Below are positions 1 to 8,579 of a DNA stretch of 64,000 bases, in pieces. Within the stretch, counting starts at the first letter, position 1, and each line of letters starts with the position of its first letter. The notes below the pieces were generated by a model that saw nothing but the letters and a program-made list of their open reading frames with translations, did no database searches and was not told the DNA's origin. Source of the stretch: Gemmobacter lanyuensis (GTDB taxonomy: Bacteria > Pseudomonadota > Alphaproteobacteria > Rhodobacterales > Rhodobacteraceae); NCBI RefSeq assembly GCF_014652355.1, contig NZ_BMYQ01000001.1:742180-806179 (forward strand), written 5' to 3'. Made by a program: the position numbers and the translations under genes.

Positions 1-1056
1 GGGGAATTGGCCCGCTACAACGCCATGCAGCCTGGCGGCACTCTGCGGGAAGGTGAGGTCATCGCCCTGCCACGCCGCGTGGCCGAGGCCGGAGGCGCCA
101 TGCCCACCGCCGCCCCCGGGGCCATCGTCGGCGCGCCGATCCGCGCCGGTGCCATCGACGTGACCTCGATCGCCGGTCAGGCCATCAACCGCGCCGCCCC
201 CGGCATGCCCGCAGGGGCGACGGGTGCCACCACCTCGAAAACCCCGGGCGCTGCCCCTGCCGGCTGGCAGAAAGGCCCCGACGCGACGAGCCAGGCCCCC
301 GGCGTGGAACCCGCCCGCCACCAGGTGCAGCGCGGCGAAACCGCCTTCACCATCGCGCGGGCCTACAATGTCTCGCCCAAGGATCTGGCCGACTGGAACG
401 GGCTGGATGCCAATCTCTCGGTGCGCGAAGGGCAATATCTGCTGATCCCGGTGGTCGCGGCCGCCGCTGCACCCGCCGCCCCGGTGGCCGTCCCCATGGC
501 AGAACCCGTGACCCTGCCGGGCAGCGGTTCGCCCACCCCCGTGCCGCCCTCGGCGGCCAAGCCGCTTCCGGCGCAGGATGAACCGCCGATTGCCGCCGCC
601 CCGGCCCCCGCGACAACCAGCCCCACCGCCAAAGCGCCCGCCCCCGCGGCGGCACCTGCGCCCAGCAAACCCGTGGCCGACCTCGGCGCTACCCGCAGCG
701 ACAGTGGCGGCAAACTCGCCATGCCGGTGGGTGGCCAGATCATCCGCGGCTATTCCAAGGGCAAGAATGATGGCATCGACATCGGCGCCGCGGCCGGTAC
801 CAGCGTTGCCGCCGCAGGCGACGGCACTGTTGCCGCCATCACCAAGAATACCGAAGGCGTGCCGATCCTCGTGATCCGTCATGCCGACAACCTGCTCACC
901 GTCTATGGCGGCATCGATGCGGTAAGCGTGGCCAAAGGCGCCACCGTCAAACGCGGCCAATCCATCGCCAAGGTCCGAAGCGGGAATCCGTCCTTCCTGC
1001 ATTTCGAGGTTCGCAAGGGCTTTGATTCCGTCGATCCGACGAAATATCTGCAGTAA
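1..1056 (+). CDS. NlpD-like LysM / M23-fold protein (5' end outside window)
   Basis: The reading frame is already open at base 1 and begins inside a LysM repeat, so the true start lies upstream. A second LysM follows at about residues 105-150, counted from base 1. Next comes a long Pro/Ala linker, then a C-terminal M23/LytM fold of about 110 residues ending at the stop. The zinc ligands look lost. The usual HxGxD motif reads NDGIDIG, and the HLH motif reads FLHFEVR, so its first His is Phe. That pattern is known from NlpD/EnvC-type proteins, which activate amidases at division sites instead of cutting peptidoglycan themselves. I infer an envelope-localised amidase activator, but a weak residual peptidase cannot be excluded. 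A bidirectional terminator follows the gene. Confidence 0.85.
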   Translation, partial: GELARYNAMQPGGTLREGEVIALPRRVAEAGGAMPTAAPGAIVGAPIRAGAIDVTSIAGQAINRAAPGMPAGATGATTSKTPGAAPAGWQKGPDATSQAPGVEPARHQVQRGETAFTIARAYNVSPKDLADWNGLDANLSVREGQYLLIPVVAAAAAPAAPVAVPMAEPVTLPGSGSPTPVPPSAAKPLPAQDEPPIAAAPAPATTSPTAKAPAPAAAPAPSKPVADLGATRSDSGGKLAMPVGGQIIRGYSKGKNDGIDIGAAAGTSVAAAGDGTVAAITKNTEGVPILVIRHADNLLTVYGGIDAVSVAKGATVKRGQSIAKVRSGNPSFLHFEVRKGFDSVDPTKYLQ

Positions 1057-1075
1057 GGGCCACCGCCCCAACGTC

Positions 1076-1104
1076 AAAAGGCCGGGCATTTGCCCGGCCT
1101 TTTT
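1076..1104. terminator. Bidirectional intrinsic terminator
   Basis: A near-perfect GC-rich inverted repeat (GGCCGGGCA / TGCCCGGCC) is flanked by AAAA on the left and TTTTT on the right. It lies between the convergent NlpD-like gene and the DUF815 ATPase gene and can serve both. Confidence 0.85.
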
Positions 1105-1182
1105 CATGCCTCGATCCGTCATCCGCACCGCGGCAGCCGGTCCGGCGGGGGCTCGATGCCCCGGCCGGGCCGCCCCCGCCCG

Positions 1183-2037
1183 TCAGGAAATCCTTGCGCC
1201 GTAGCGGGCGGCGAGATCGGTAAAGAACTGCCAGGCCACCCGGCCCGACCGTCCACCCCGCGTGGCCTGCCATTCGATCGCCTCGGCGCGCAGCACCTCG
1301 GGCGCCACCGCCACGCCATGGGCCGCACAATAGCCCTCGATCATCGCCAGATATTCGTCCTGCGAACAGGGATGGAAGCCCAGCCACAGCCCGAAACGAT
1401 CGGAAAGCGAAACCTTCTCCTCGACCGCCTCGCCGGGGTTGATCGCGGTCGAGCGTTCGTTTTCGATCATGTCGCGCGGCATCAGATGCCGCCGGTTCGA
1501 CGTGGCATAAAGGATCACATTCTCGGGCCGCCCCTCGATCCCGCCATCCAGCACGGCCTTCAGGCTCTTGTAATGCTGGTCATCATGGCTGAACGACAGA
1601 TCATCACAGAACAGCACAAACCGCGCAGGCGCGCCCCGCAACACGTTCAGCAGCCGCCCGACCGAAGGCAGATCCTCGCGGGCCAGCTCCACCAGCTTCA
1701 GGTCATGCCCTTCGACCCGCACGGCGGCATGGACCGCTTTCACCAGGCTCGATTTCCCCATGCCCCGCGCACCCCAGAGCAGCGCGTTATTCGCGGGCAG
1801 CCCCTTGGCGAAATGCAGCGTATTGGCAAGCAGCGTATCGCGCGAGCGGTTGATCCCCACCAGAAGCGACAGATCGACCCGCGCCACTTTTGCCACAGGC
1901 TCCAGCCGGTCGGGCGCCGTATGCCAGACGAAGGCCCCGGCCGATCCGACATCGGGTACCGGATGCGGCGGTGGGGCCAGCCGTTCAAGCGCCTCGGCGA
2001 TCCGCTGAAGCGCCGCAAGAGGCAGCGTCTCACTCAT
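1183..2037 (-). CDS. DUF815-family AAA+ ATPase
   Basis: A 284-residue soluble ATPase. The Walker A motif GARGMGKSS lies at about residues 89-97 and a Walker B-like stretch [10 protein letters not shown] at about 139-149. The sequence matches the DUF815 group of AAA+ proteins, whose substrate is not established. It overlaps the tatC stop by 4 bp (ATGA), so it is translationally coupled as the last gene of tatA-tatB-tatC-ATPase. The coupling suggests co-expression with the Tat translocase, but nothing in the sequence proves a Tat role. Length and motifs look intact. Confidence 0.88.
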   Translation of the reverse strand: MSETLPLAALQRIAEALERLAPPPHPVPDVGSAGAFVWHTAPDRLEPVAKVARVDLSLLVGINRSRDTLLANTLHFAKGLPANNALLWGARGMGKSSLVKAVHAAVRVEGHDLKLVELAREDLPSVGRLLNVLRGAPARFVLFCDDLSFSHDDQHYKSLKAVLDGGIEGRPENVILYATSNRRHLMPRDMIENERSTAINPGEAVEEKVSLSDRFGLWLGFHPCSQDEYLAMIEGYCAAHGVAVAPEVLRAEAIEWQATRGGRSGRVAWQFFTDLAARYGARIS

Positions 2038-2915
2038 GCTGCGTCCCCTTCATCCTCATCTTCATCCCACAGCCCCTCGGCCCGCAGACGCGCTTCGCGC
2101 TGCTTTTCGATCCGGCGGATCAGGATCACCGAGATCTCATACAAGGGATAGACCGCAGCAAAGAGGATAATCTGGCTCATCACATCGGGGGGGGTGGCCA
2201 CAGCGGCCAGGATCAGGATCGCGACTACGGCATATTTGCGCATGGCCGACAGACCGGCAGCTGTGACGATCCCCGCCTTGCCCAAAAGCACCAGCAGGAC
2301 CGGCAGCTGGAAGCACAGGCCGAAGGCCAGCACGAATTTCATCGTCAGGCCCAGATATTCCTGCGCCGACCCCTGAAACACGATCCCCGGAACATTCGGG
2401 TCTGCCGTGGCGCTGGCCGCGGCCTCGCCCCCGGCGGTCGCAGCCGCAGTTGCGACCTCGGGCCCGATCTGCTGAAAGCCCAGAAAGAACGCAAAGGCCA
2501 TCGGCAGCACGACATAATAGGCAAAGGCCGCACCCAGCATGAACATGGCCGGCGAGGCGATCAGGAAAGGCAGCAGCGCATTCTTTTCCGACTTGTAGAG
2601 CCCGGGCGCCACAAAGCGCCACAGCTGGAACGCGATGACCGGAAAGGCCAGCACAAGGCCACCGAACAGCGCGATATTGATGGCAACGAAGAACCCTTCC
2701 TGCGGCGAGATCAGCTGCAACATGCAGTTCTGGCCGGTTGCGGCCAGGGCCTCGCAAATCGGATGCGACAGGAAGTTGAAGATCTGCATCGACAGCGGAT
2801 AAACCGCAAACATCGCCACAATATAGGACAGCACCGCCCAGATCAGGCGGCGACGCAGCTCCGCAAGATGTTCGACCAGCGGCGCTGCGGTATCGTCGAT
2901 CGTATCATCAGTCAT
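2034..2915 (-). CDS. tatC: Sec-independent protein translocase TatC
   Basis: A 293-residue inner-membrane protein with six expected hydrophobic segments. It has the TatC N-terminal signature ([15 protein letters not shown] at about residues 13-27), part of the twin-arginine signal-peptide recognition site. TatC with TatB binds folded precursors that TatA then helps across the membrane. A loop of about 30 residues rich in Ala/Gly/Thr near residues 150-180 ([15 protein letters not shown]) lengthens the periplasmic region relative to E. coli TatC (258 aa). It starts 6 bp after tatB and overlaps the ATPase gene by 4 bp. Confidence 0.97.
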   Translation of the reverse strand: MTDDTIDDTAAPLVEHLAELRRRLIWAVLSYIVAMFAVYPLSMQIFNFLSHPICEALAATGQNCMLQLISPQEGFFVAINIALFGGLVLAFPVIAFQLWRFVAPGLYKSEKNALLPFLIASPAMFMLGAAFAYYVVLPMAFAFFLGFQQIGPEVATAAATAGGEAAASATADPNVPGIVFQGSAQEYLGLTMKFVLAFGLCFQLPVLLVLLGKAGIVTAAGLSAMRKYAVVAILILAAVATPPDVMSQIILFAAVYPLYEISVILIRRIEKQREARLRAEGLWDEDEDEGDAA

Positions 2916-2921
2916 CTCAGA

Positions 2922-3434
2922 TCATTCCCCGGCCTTCTGCGCCGCAGGGGGCACGGCCGTCTTGTCAGAAGCCGCAGGTGCGGCGGGCGGCGTGGCCGCG
3001 ACAGGGGCGGGCTTCGCCCCCGTTTCGGTCGCCAGCAGCAGGCTGTCCTCCAGATCGGCATCCGCCTCGATTTCGGCCGCGGTGGCTGCGGTCCGGGCAC
3101 GTTCGGCGGCGGCGGCCGCCGCCTTGTCCATCGGGGTGGGGGTCTGGCTGGGCTTGGTCGGGTCCCAGCTTTCAAACTTGGCGGCAGCCCGATCCAGGGC
3201 ATCAAGCCCCAGGCTCTTTTTCGACACGATGTCATTCATGTCGCGCCGCATCTCATCAAGACCGGTGGACTTCGCGGCATCGTTCATCGCCGACTGGAAC
3301 TCGCGCCCCATGGCGCGCAGTTTGCCGGTAAAGCGTCCAAGCGTATGGAACATCCGCGGCAGGTCTTTCGGGCCCACCACGATCAGCGCAACGATCCCGA
3401 TCAGGATCAGCTCGCTCCAGCCGATATCCAGCAT
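2922..3434 (-). CDS. tatB: Sec-independent protein translocase TatB
   Basis: A 170-residue protein with one N-terminal membrane helix (about residues 5-22) followed by the GPKDLPRM hinge and an amphipathic helix, which is the TatB layout. TatB partners TatC in binding twin-arginine signal peptides. The C-terminal half is a low-complexity Ala/Pro/Glu tail typical of alphaproteobacterial TatB. It lies between tatA (44 bp upstream) and tatC (6 bp downstream) in one operon. Confidence 0.95.
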   Translation of the reverse strand: MLDIGWSELILIGIVALIVVGPKDLPRMFHTLGRFTGKLRAMGREFQSAMNDAAKSTGLDEMRRDMNDIVSKKSLGLDALDRAAAKFESWDPTKPSQTPTPMDKAAAAAAERARTAATAAEIEADADLEDSLLLATETGAKPAPVAATPPAAPAASDKTAVPPAAQKAGE

Positions 3435-3478
3435 TCCCTAACGCGCTCCGCTTGCCTGAGGGGGTCCGGCCCGGTGGC

Positions 3479-3694
3479 TCAGACCTTGTCCTTGTCGATG
3501 GTGGACGGGGTCACGTCCCGCGCGGTATCGGACGAGGCATTTTCGACCTCGGCGGCGCTGTCCTTCACGCCCTTCTTGAAGGCGGTGATGCCCTTGCCCA
3601 CTTCGCCCATCAGATTGCTGATCTTCCCACGCCCGAACAGCACCAGCAGCACCACGGCGATGATGAGGATTTCAAGCGGCCCGAATCTTCCCAT
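3479..3694 (-). CDS. tatA: Sec-independent protein translocase TatA
   Basis: A 71-residue protein with a short N-terminal membrane helix (LEILIIAVVLLVLFG), the FGRGKI hinge and an amphipathic helix (about residues 25-45), the pore-forming TatA pattern. The start is set by an AGGAGA ribosome-binding site 6 nt upstream of the ATG. It is the first gene of the minus-strand tat operon. Its promoter must lie in the 161 bp shared with the divergent gene at 3856. Confidence 0.95.
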   Translation of the reverse strand: MGRFGPLEILIIAVVLLVLFGRGKISNLMGEVGKGITAFKKGVKDSAAEVENASSDTARDVTPSTIDKDKV

Positions 3695-3794
3695 GTCAGT
3701 CTCCTATTGGATGCACCCGCATCCCGGTTCCCTTTCATTCCTGCCCCCACAGCCCGGCAGGCGCAGCAGAAAAACGCGTGACCGGGGCGGATTG

Positions 3795-3812
3795 CTGACA
3801 GGTATATGTCAG
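3795..3812. promoter_or_regulatory. Candidate operator palindrome, tatA / WYL-pair divergent region
   Basis: CTGACA-GGTATA-TGTCAG has perfect 6-bp arms, and the symmetry extends weakly outward to GGGGC / GCCCC. It lies 43 bp upstream of the ATG of the small barrel-like gene. I infer a binding site, possibly for the WYL regulator encoded next to it; this is not proven. Confidence 0.45.
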
Positions 3813-3855
3813 TTGCCCCCTGCCATACCGAACCGGCATGACAGAGGAGTTTCCC

Positions 3856-4227
3856 ATGCCTGACACCCAAGACCTACCGCAGATCGCCGAGGCCAAGGCC
3901 CAAGCCACGCCCGCCCCCACCGCCGCCCTGGTGGCCGAGATCGTGCGCTTTCGTCTGAATGAAACCATTACGGAACAAACACTTGTTGATTTCGCCCGTG
4001 CGACCGGGCCGCTGGTGCGCGCCTGTCCCGGCTTTCTCGGGCGGCACTTGATGCGGGATTCGGATGGGGTCTGGACGGACCTTGTGCTGTGGGAAAACCT
4101 TGATGCGGCGCGAGCGGCGGCCCTTGCCGTGACAGCAGACCCGGCCTTCGCGCCCTTCATGGCGGCGCTCGATGTCAGCAGCATCGAGATGTCCCATCAG
4201 CCGGTTCTGTGGTCTTTGGACGGTTGA
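3856..4227 (+). CDS. Small dimeric alpha/beta-barrel-like protein
   Basis: A 123-residue protein with no signal peptide. After a Pro/Ala-rich N-terminus, residues about 28-120 have the pattern of an ABM-type ferredoxin-like barrel: a strand (VAEIVRFRL), a helix, CPGFLGRHLMRD, then DLVLWENLDAARAAA. Such proteins form dimers with varied roles, including monooxygenase-like ones, so no reaction is assigned. The ATG at 3856 is chosen because GAGGAG lies 6 nt upstream; an in-frame ATG at 3838 lacks such a site. The gene is followed after 32 bp by a WYL regulator in the same direction, so the two probably form a regulated pair. Confidence 0.7.
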   Translation: MPDTQDLPQIAEAKAQATPAPTAALVAEIVRFRLNETITEQTLVDFARATGPLVRACPGFLGRHLMRDSDGVWTDLVLWENLDAARAAALAVTADPAFAPFMAALDVSSIEMSHQPVLWSLDG

Positions 4228-4259
4228 CGCGACCCGCCGTTGGGGTGAGTCTGTGCGCC

Positions 4260-4973
4260 ATGCGCCGCACAGACCGCCTCTTCGAACTGATCCAGCTTTT
4301 GCGTGACGGGCGCCTGCACCGCGCGTCAGAGCTTGCCGAACGGCTGGAGGTTTCGGTCCGCACGATCTGGCGCGACATGGCGACGCTCATGGCCTCGGGC
4401 CTGCCGGTCGAGGGTGAGCGCGGCGTAGGCTACATCCTGCGCGCCCCGATCACCCTGCCGCCGATGATCCTGACCTCCGAGGAAATGGAGGCGCTGCGTC
4501 TGGGCGTGCGGCTGGTGGCGGAAGGAGCCGACCCCGGTCTTGCCCGCGCCGCGCGCGGCCTGGCCGCCAAGATCGCCGCCGTCATGCCCGTGACCAGCGC
4601 CGAAGACCCCGATGACCTGTTCGTCTTTACCGGGGATGAGGCGACCCGCGCCGCACCCCACCTGCCCATCCTGCGCGCCGCGATCCGCGAGCGGCAGCGC
4701 GTCTCGATTACCTATATCGATGTCAACGGCGGCGAGAGCCACCGCGACATCCGCCCGCTACAGCTTGAATTCTGGGGCCGCATCTGGACGCTTGCCGCCT
4801 TTTGTGAGGCCCGCGGCGATTTTCGCAGCTTCCGGCTCGACCGGATCGTCTCGATCCACGAAACCGGTGAAACCTTCCCGCGCGAGACGGGCCGCGAACT
4901 GGCCGATTACAAGGCCCGCATCGCGACCGAGCTTATGCCGGAAATACGAAACAACGATCGCGCCGGATCATGA
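4260..4973 (+). CDS. YafY-type HTH/WYL-domain transcriptional regulator
   Basis: A 237-residue protein. The N-terminal DeoR/HTH_11 helix-turn-helix is at about residues 1-60 (ASELAERLEVSVRTIWRDM). The WYL domain follows at about 130-215, with the characteristic RDIRPLQLEFWGRIWTLAAF stretch. WYL proteins are ligand- or nucleic-acid-responsive regulators. The ATG at 4260 fits the family N-terminus MRRTDRLFELIQ. The 3' end overlaps the convergent ABC ATPase gene by 41 bp. It likely controls the upstream barrel-like gene and possibly itself through the palindrome at 3795-3812. Confidence 0.88.
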   Translation: MRRTDRLFELIQLLRDGRLHRASELAERLEVSVRTIWRDMATLMASGLPVEGERGVGYILRAPITLPPMILTSEEMEALRLGVRLVAEGADPGLARAARGLAAKIAAVMPVTSAEDPDDLFVFTGDEATRAAPHLPILRAAIRERQRVSITYIDVNGGESHRDIRPLQLEFWGRIWTLAAFCEARGDFRSFRLDRIVSIHETGETFPRETGRELADYKARIATELMPEIRNNDRAGS

Positions 4974-6039
4974 GCCAGAGAACCGTGCCCGGCTTGGGCA
5001 GGAATACCCCCGGTACCGCAGCAGTCAGCTTCTCGCCCGCATAATCCATCGAGAATTCGACAAGGCTTTCGCGCCCCAGAAAGCGCGACCGCACCACCGT
5101 GCCGCGCGCGGGCGTGCCGTCCATCGGCGTGGGGTTCGGGCCGCGCCCGCCGCGGTCAAAGTCGATCTTCAGATGCTGCGGTCGGATGATGATTTCGACC
5201 GGCGCGCCATCGGCATGGCCGGGCGTCAGGAATTCGCCGAAGGGGGTCAACGTCAGCGCCCCGCGCGAAACACCGCGGATCACATTGACATCGCTGAAGA
5301 AAGCGGCGGCGGCCTTATCGGCGGGGCTGTTGTAGATGTTGTAGGGCGACCCGCATTGCACGATCCGCCCGCCGCGCATCAGCGCGATCTCGTCAGCCAT
5401 GCGCAGCGCCTCATCTGGTTCATGCGTCACCAGCAGAACGGCGGCGCCTTCTTCCTTCAGCACCTCAAGCGTGGTGTCGCGGATGCCGTCACGCAGTCGG
5501 TTGTCGAGGCCCGAAAACGGTTCATCCATCAGCATGATGCGCGGGCGCGGCGCCAGCGCCCGGGCCAGCGCCACGCGCTGCTGTTCGCCGCCCGAAAGCT
5601 CATGCGGGTGCTTGGCGCCATAGCCCGAGAGGTTCACCCGATCCAGCAGTTCACCCACCCGGCGGGACTTGGCCTCACGGTCGCCCCGCAGGCCAAAGGC
5701 CACGTTCTGGGCCACGGTCAGATGCGGAAAAAGTGCGAAGTCCTGAAACATCAAGCCCACGCCGCGCGCTTCGGGCGGCAGGCTCAGCCCCGGGCCGCAG
5801 ACCTCGGCCCCGTCGATGCGGATATGGCCTGCATCCGGCGTATCCACCCCGGCGATCATCCGCAGTGTCGTGGATTTCCCGCAGCCCGACGGCCCCAGCA
5901 GGCAAGTCACCTGCCCCGCGGCAATGGTCAGTGACACCCCGTCCACCACCGGGCGCCCGCCGAAGGTGCGGCTCAGGGATTGCACCTCAAGCCGGGGCGG
6001 CGCAACGGCGGGAACGGAACTGAAGACAGGATGCGGCAC
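4933..6039 (-). CDS. ABC transporter ATP-binding protein, Fe3+/polyamine type
   Basis: A 368-residue ATPase with Walker A GPSGCGKST (residues 49-57), Q-loop (Q99), signature LSGGEQQR (148-155), Walker B IMLMDEP (168-174) and the H-loop in LVTHEPDEA. A C-terminal TOBE-like region (about 265-365) contains IIRPQHLKI. This is the layout of FbpC/PotA importers for iron(III) or polyamines. No permease or binding-protein gene is adjacent, so the substrate is unknown and the ATPase may serve a distant operon. The gene ends inside the convergent WYL regulator gene. Confidence 0.88.
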   Translation of the reverse strand: MPHPVFSSVPAVAPPRLEVQSLSRTFGGRPVVDGVSLTIAAGQVTCLLGPSGCGKSTTLRMIAGVDTPDAGHIRIDGAEVCGPGLSLPPEARGVGLMFQDFALFPHLTVAQNVAFGLRGDREAKSRRVGELLDRVNLSGYGAKHPHELSGGEQQRVALARALAPRPRIMLMDEPFSGLDNRLRDGIRDTTLEVLKEEGAAVLLVTHEPDEALRMADEIALMRGGRIVQCGSPYNIYNSPADKAAAAFFSDVNVIRGVSRGALTLTPFGEFLTPGHADGAPVEIIIRPQHLKIDFDRGGRGPNPTPMDGTPARGTVVRSRFLGRESLVEFSMDYAGEKLTAAVPGVFLPKPGTVLWLMIRRDRCFVFPA

Positions 6040-6108
6040 GGCCCTACCCGAGAGATTTCATCGGAATTCTGCCTAGCAGGCCCCCCCGGCCGAGACAAGC
6101 CGCAGGCA

Positions 6109-6888
6109 TCACAGCGTGGAATTGAAGGCCCCACCATCCACCAGCAGGTTCTGCCCCACGATGAAGGCCGCCTGCTGCGAACAGAGAAAGGCGCAAGCCG
6201 CGCCGAAATCGGCGGGCGATCCATAGCGACGGGCGGGAATGCCCGCCATCCGCTGCGCGCGGGCCGCCTCACGCGTGATGTTTTCGGCCTTCATCACCCC
6301 CGCATCCAAGGCCTCGGCCCGGTCGGTATCATGGATGCCCGGCAGCAGGTTGTTGATGATGACACCATGGGGCGCCACCTGCCGCGCTGTGCCCGCAACA
6401 TAGCCCGTCAGCCCCGCCCGCGCGCTGTTCGACAGGCCCAGAACCCCAATCGGCGATTTGACCGAGGCCGAGGTGATATTGACCACCCGGCCCCAGCCGC
6501 GGTCGATCATGCCGGGCAGCAGCGCCTTCATCAACGCGATGGGCGTCAGCATATTGGCATCCAGCGCGCGGATGAAATCCTCGCGCTCCCAATCGGGCCA
6601 ATGGCCGGGGGGCGGACCGCCGGCATTGGTGACAAGGATGTCCACCGCACCCGCTGCCGCCAGAACCTCGGCCCGGCCCTCGGGGCTGGTGATATCGGCG
6701 GCGACCGTGATCACGTCCACGCCAAAGCGGTCGCGCATCGCGGTGGCAGCGGCCTCAAGTGCCTCGGTCCCGCGCGCGTTCAGCACCAGATCAACGCCTG
6801 CCTCGGCCAATGCCTCGGCGCAGCCCCGGCCCAGCCCCTTGCTGCCCGCACAGACCAGCGCCCGCTTGCCCCGAATACCCAGATCCAT
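6109..6888 (-). CDS. Atypical short-chain dehydrogenase/reductase lacking the YxxxK pair
   Basis: A 259-residue Rossmann-fold protein. It has the dinucleotide motif GSKGLGRG (15-22), the TNAGG motif (88-91) and the catalytic-region Ser (NITSAS, about S140). Where classical SDRs have Tyr-x-x-x-Lys, this one has S153-N-S-A-R157 (GLSNSARAG), so both the proton donor and the Lys are replaced. A group of FabG-like SDRs with imperfect tetrads is known, so this is a lineage feature and not a sequencing error. The reaction is unknown. The start at 6888 gives the normal SDR N-terminus. It stands 70 bp upstream of the ABC ATPase gene and may share its transcript. Confidence 0.85.
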   Translation of the reverse strand: MDLGIRGKRALVCAGSKGLGRGCAEALAEAGVDLVLNARGTEALEAAATAMRDRFGVDVITVAADITSPEGRAEVLAAAGAVDILVTNAGGPPPGHWPDWEREDFIRALDANMLTPIALMKALLPGMIDRGWGRVVNITSASVKSPIGVLGLSNSARAGLTGYVAGTARQVAPHGVIINNLLPGIHDTDRAEALDAGVMKAENITREAARAQRMAGIPARRYGSPADFGAACAFLCSQQAAFIVGQNLLVDGGAFNSTL

Positions 6889-6974
6889 GCCCCGCCCCCT
6901 TCGCGCATCATGATGATCCGAACCTAGCCCATGTCGGACCGGACGCAAGCCCGGCGCGTTTTGGCCCGAAAATT

Positions 6975-7007
6975 GCTGTATTCTTTCGATCAAATTCTGG
7001 ATACAGC
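6975..7007. promoter_or_regulatory. Inverted repeat upstream of Hint-domain gene
   Basis: GCTGTAT at 6975-6981 and ATACAGC at 7001-7007 are perfect 7-bp arms around an AT-rich 19-nt centre, about 43 bp before the next start codon. It could be an operator or part of the promoter. It also lies in the divergent region with the SDR gene. Confidence 0.35.
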
Positions 7008-7049
7008 GGCGCGTGGACGACAGCTCCGCCGACGAAGGAGAAGGGCATC

Positions 7050-8066
7050 ATGGCTTCCGCAGACGACCATCTGCCACCGGGACAGACCTGTCTCGTGTTT
7101 CCGGCCGATGCAATCTACGTGGCGCAGGGTGTCAATCTGGGCGAGTCTCTGGCTGGCCCCGAAGAGGTCTGCCCCGGCGACATCTATGAACTTGATCGCG
7201 GCGAAGGCCCGCTGCGCCTGATCGTGGCGCGGAGCAACGGCACCCAGCTTGTGGGGGCCCAGTCGCCCTTGGGCGCACCGGGCGACAGGGTCGATCTGCG
7301 CGCGCGCTACACGTTGATGGGCGATGATGGCAACCGGGTCGAGCTGCTGCTGCTGGAGCTTTCGGGCCGCGATGCAGGGCTTTACGCCCTGCCCCTGTCG
7401 CCGATCGGGGCGGGGATCGAATATCAGCTTTTGATGGTCGAAGAGGCGCCGGAAACTGCGGCCCTGTCAGCCCTGCTCTGCGTCAGTTTTGTGCGTGGCA
7501 CGCTGATCACCATGGCCGATGGAACCCAGCGCAGCATCGAGGATTTGGTGATCGGTGATCGCGTGCTGACCCGCGATCACGGGCCACAGCCGGTGCGCTG
7601 GGTCGGCCATGCCACGCTGCGGGGTGTGGGCGCCTTTGCACCCGTCGTGATTACCGCGGGTGCGATGGGCAATGCGGGCGACCTGATCGTCAGCCAGCAT
7701 CACCGCATGTTCCTGTATCAGCGTGATCGCGTGCCGGGCCTGCCCACCGCCGAACTGTTGGTCCAGGCACGGCATCTGGCCAATGGCGAAACTGTCTTCA
7801 TCCGCGAGGGCGGCTTTGTCGATTACTTCAGCCTCGTCTTCGACCGGCATGAGATCGTCTATGCGGAAGGGATTCCCGCCGAAAGCCTGCTGGTGACAGA
7901 GGCCGTGCTGAACCGCCTTCCGGCCGAACTGTCGGAAGAGGTCAAGGCGCGCTTCCCCGGTCTGACCCAGCACCCGCATTTCGGAACCGCGACCAGCGCC
8001 CAGATGTTGGATATGCTGGAACCGGTGCTGCGCGCCCGTGTGCGGGGTAACCGCGCAGGCAGCTGA
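7050..8066 (+). CDS. Hint-domain protein
   Basis: A 338-residue protein. Residues about 1-140 form a beta-rich N-terminal part. A Hint (hedgehog/intein) domain follows at about 145-290: RGTLITMADG, IEDLVIGDRVLTRDHGPQPVRW and the SQHHRMFL block with conserved His. Hint domains can self-cleave next to a Cys or Ser nucleophile. Here the residue just before FVRGT is Ser, with a Cys two residues further upstream (CVSFVRGT), so activity is uncertain. Such proteins are common in Rhodobacteraceae and are often surface or secreted. The start is set by GAAGGAG about 9 nt upstream of the ATG. No classical signal peptide is seen. Confidence 0.85.
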   Translation: MASADDHLPPGQTCLVFPADAIYVAQGVNLGESLAGPEEVCPGDIYELDRGEGPLRLIVARSNGTQLVGAQSPLGAPGDRVDLRARYTLMGDDGNRVELLLLELSGRDAGLYALPLSPIGAGIEYQLLMVEEAPETAALSALLCVSFVRGTLITMADGTQRSIEDLVIGDRVLTRDHGPQPVRWVGHATLRGVGAFAPVVITAGAMGNAGDLIVSQHHRMFLYQRDRVPGLPTAELLVQARHLANGETVFIREGGFVDYFSLVFDRHEIVYAEGIPAESLLVTEAVLNRLPAELSEEVKARFPGLTQHPHFGTATSAQMLDMLEPVLRARVRGNRAGS

Positions 8067-8098
8067 TGCCCCACGACAGAATTTGCACAGGACTTGCC

Positions 8099-8524
8099 AT
8101 GACCCGGCCTTTCGCCCTGCCCGCGCTTGCGGCTGTGATCTTTGCCTCTGCCGCCAATGCGCAAGAGCTGACCCCCGTCGCCGATCTGCCCGCGGCGGCG
8201 CTTGCGATCCTGTCGCAAGAGACCGCGCCGGAATTCTCGCTGGGTTGGGAGGGCGATCTGGATGATGACGGCGATGCCGACCTGCTTGCGCAAGCGGCCT
8301 ATCCGGCCTCGGCAGAGGGTGGCAATGCCGCGATCCTGCGGCAGATGATCCTGCGGCGCGAGAATGACAGCTTTCAGCCTTGGCAAGAGATCGCCCTGCC
8401 CGACGGGATCAAATCTGCCCGGCGCGATGGCGCCTCGCTGGTGCTGACGCTGTACGCCTATCAGCCCGAAGATCCGCAGTGCTGCCCCAGCGGCGAAAGC
8501 GAGATGACCCTGCCGCTCGACTGA
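8099..8524 (+). CDS. Small secreted protein of unknown function
   Basis: A 141-residue product with a clear Sec signal peptide (PFALPALAAVIFASAANA, cleavage after ANA at about residue 22). An acidic stretch EGDLDDDGDADLL at about 46-60 resembles a calcium-binding DxDxDG loop, and the C-terminus holds a CCPSGE motif. I do not recognise the family. The ATG at 8099 is preferred to an in-frame start at 8066 because it begins the signal peptide and has ACAGGA upstream. It lies 32 bp after the Hint gene and may be co-transcribed. Confidence 0.72.
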   Translation: MTRPFALPALAAVIFASAANAQELTPVADLPAAALAILSQETAPEFSLGWEGDLDDDGDADLLAQAAYPASAEGGNAAILRQMILRRENDSFQPWQEIALPDGIKSARRDGASLVLTLYAYQPEDPQCCPSGESEMTLPLD

Positions 8525-8579
8525 CCCCGGACGCGCCCTTGGCATTGCGAAAATGCGCGGCGCGGGCTATGGGCTGGCC

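Noticed and set aside
1890-3863. Long open frame on the plus strand opposite tatC/tatB (and similar ones opposite nuoN, nuoM, nuoL)
   Set aside because: High GC leaves long open antisense frames. These have no ribosome-binding site, no recognisable domains and skewed Arg/His/Gln composition, while the opposite strand encodes clear, conserved proteins.
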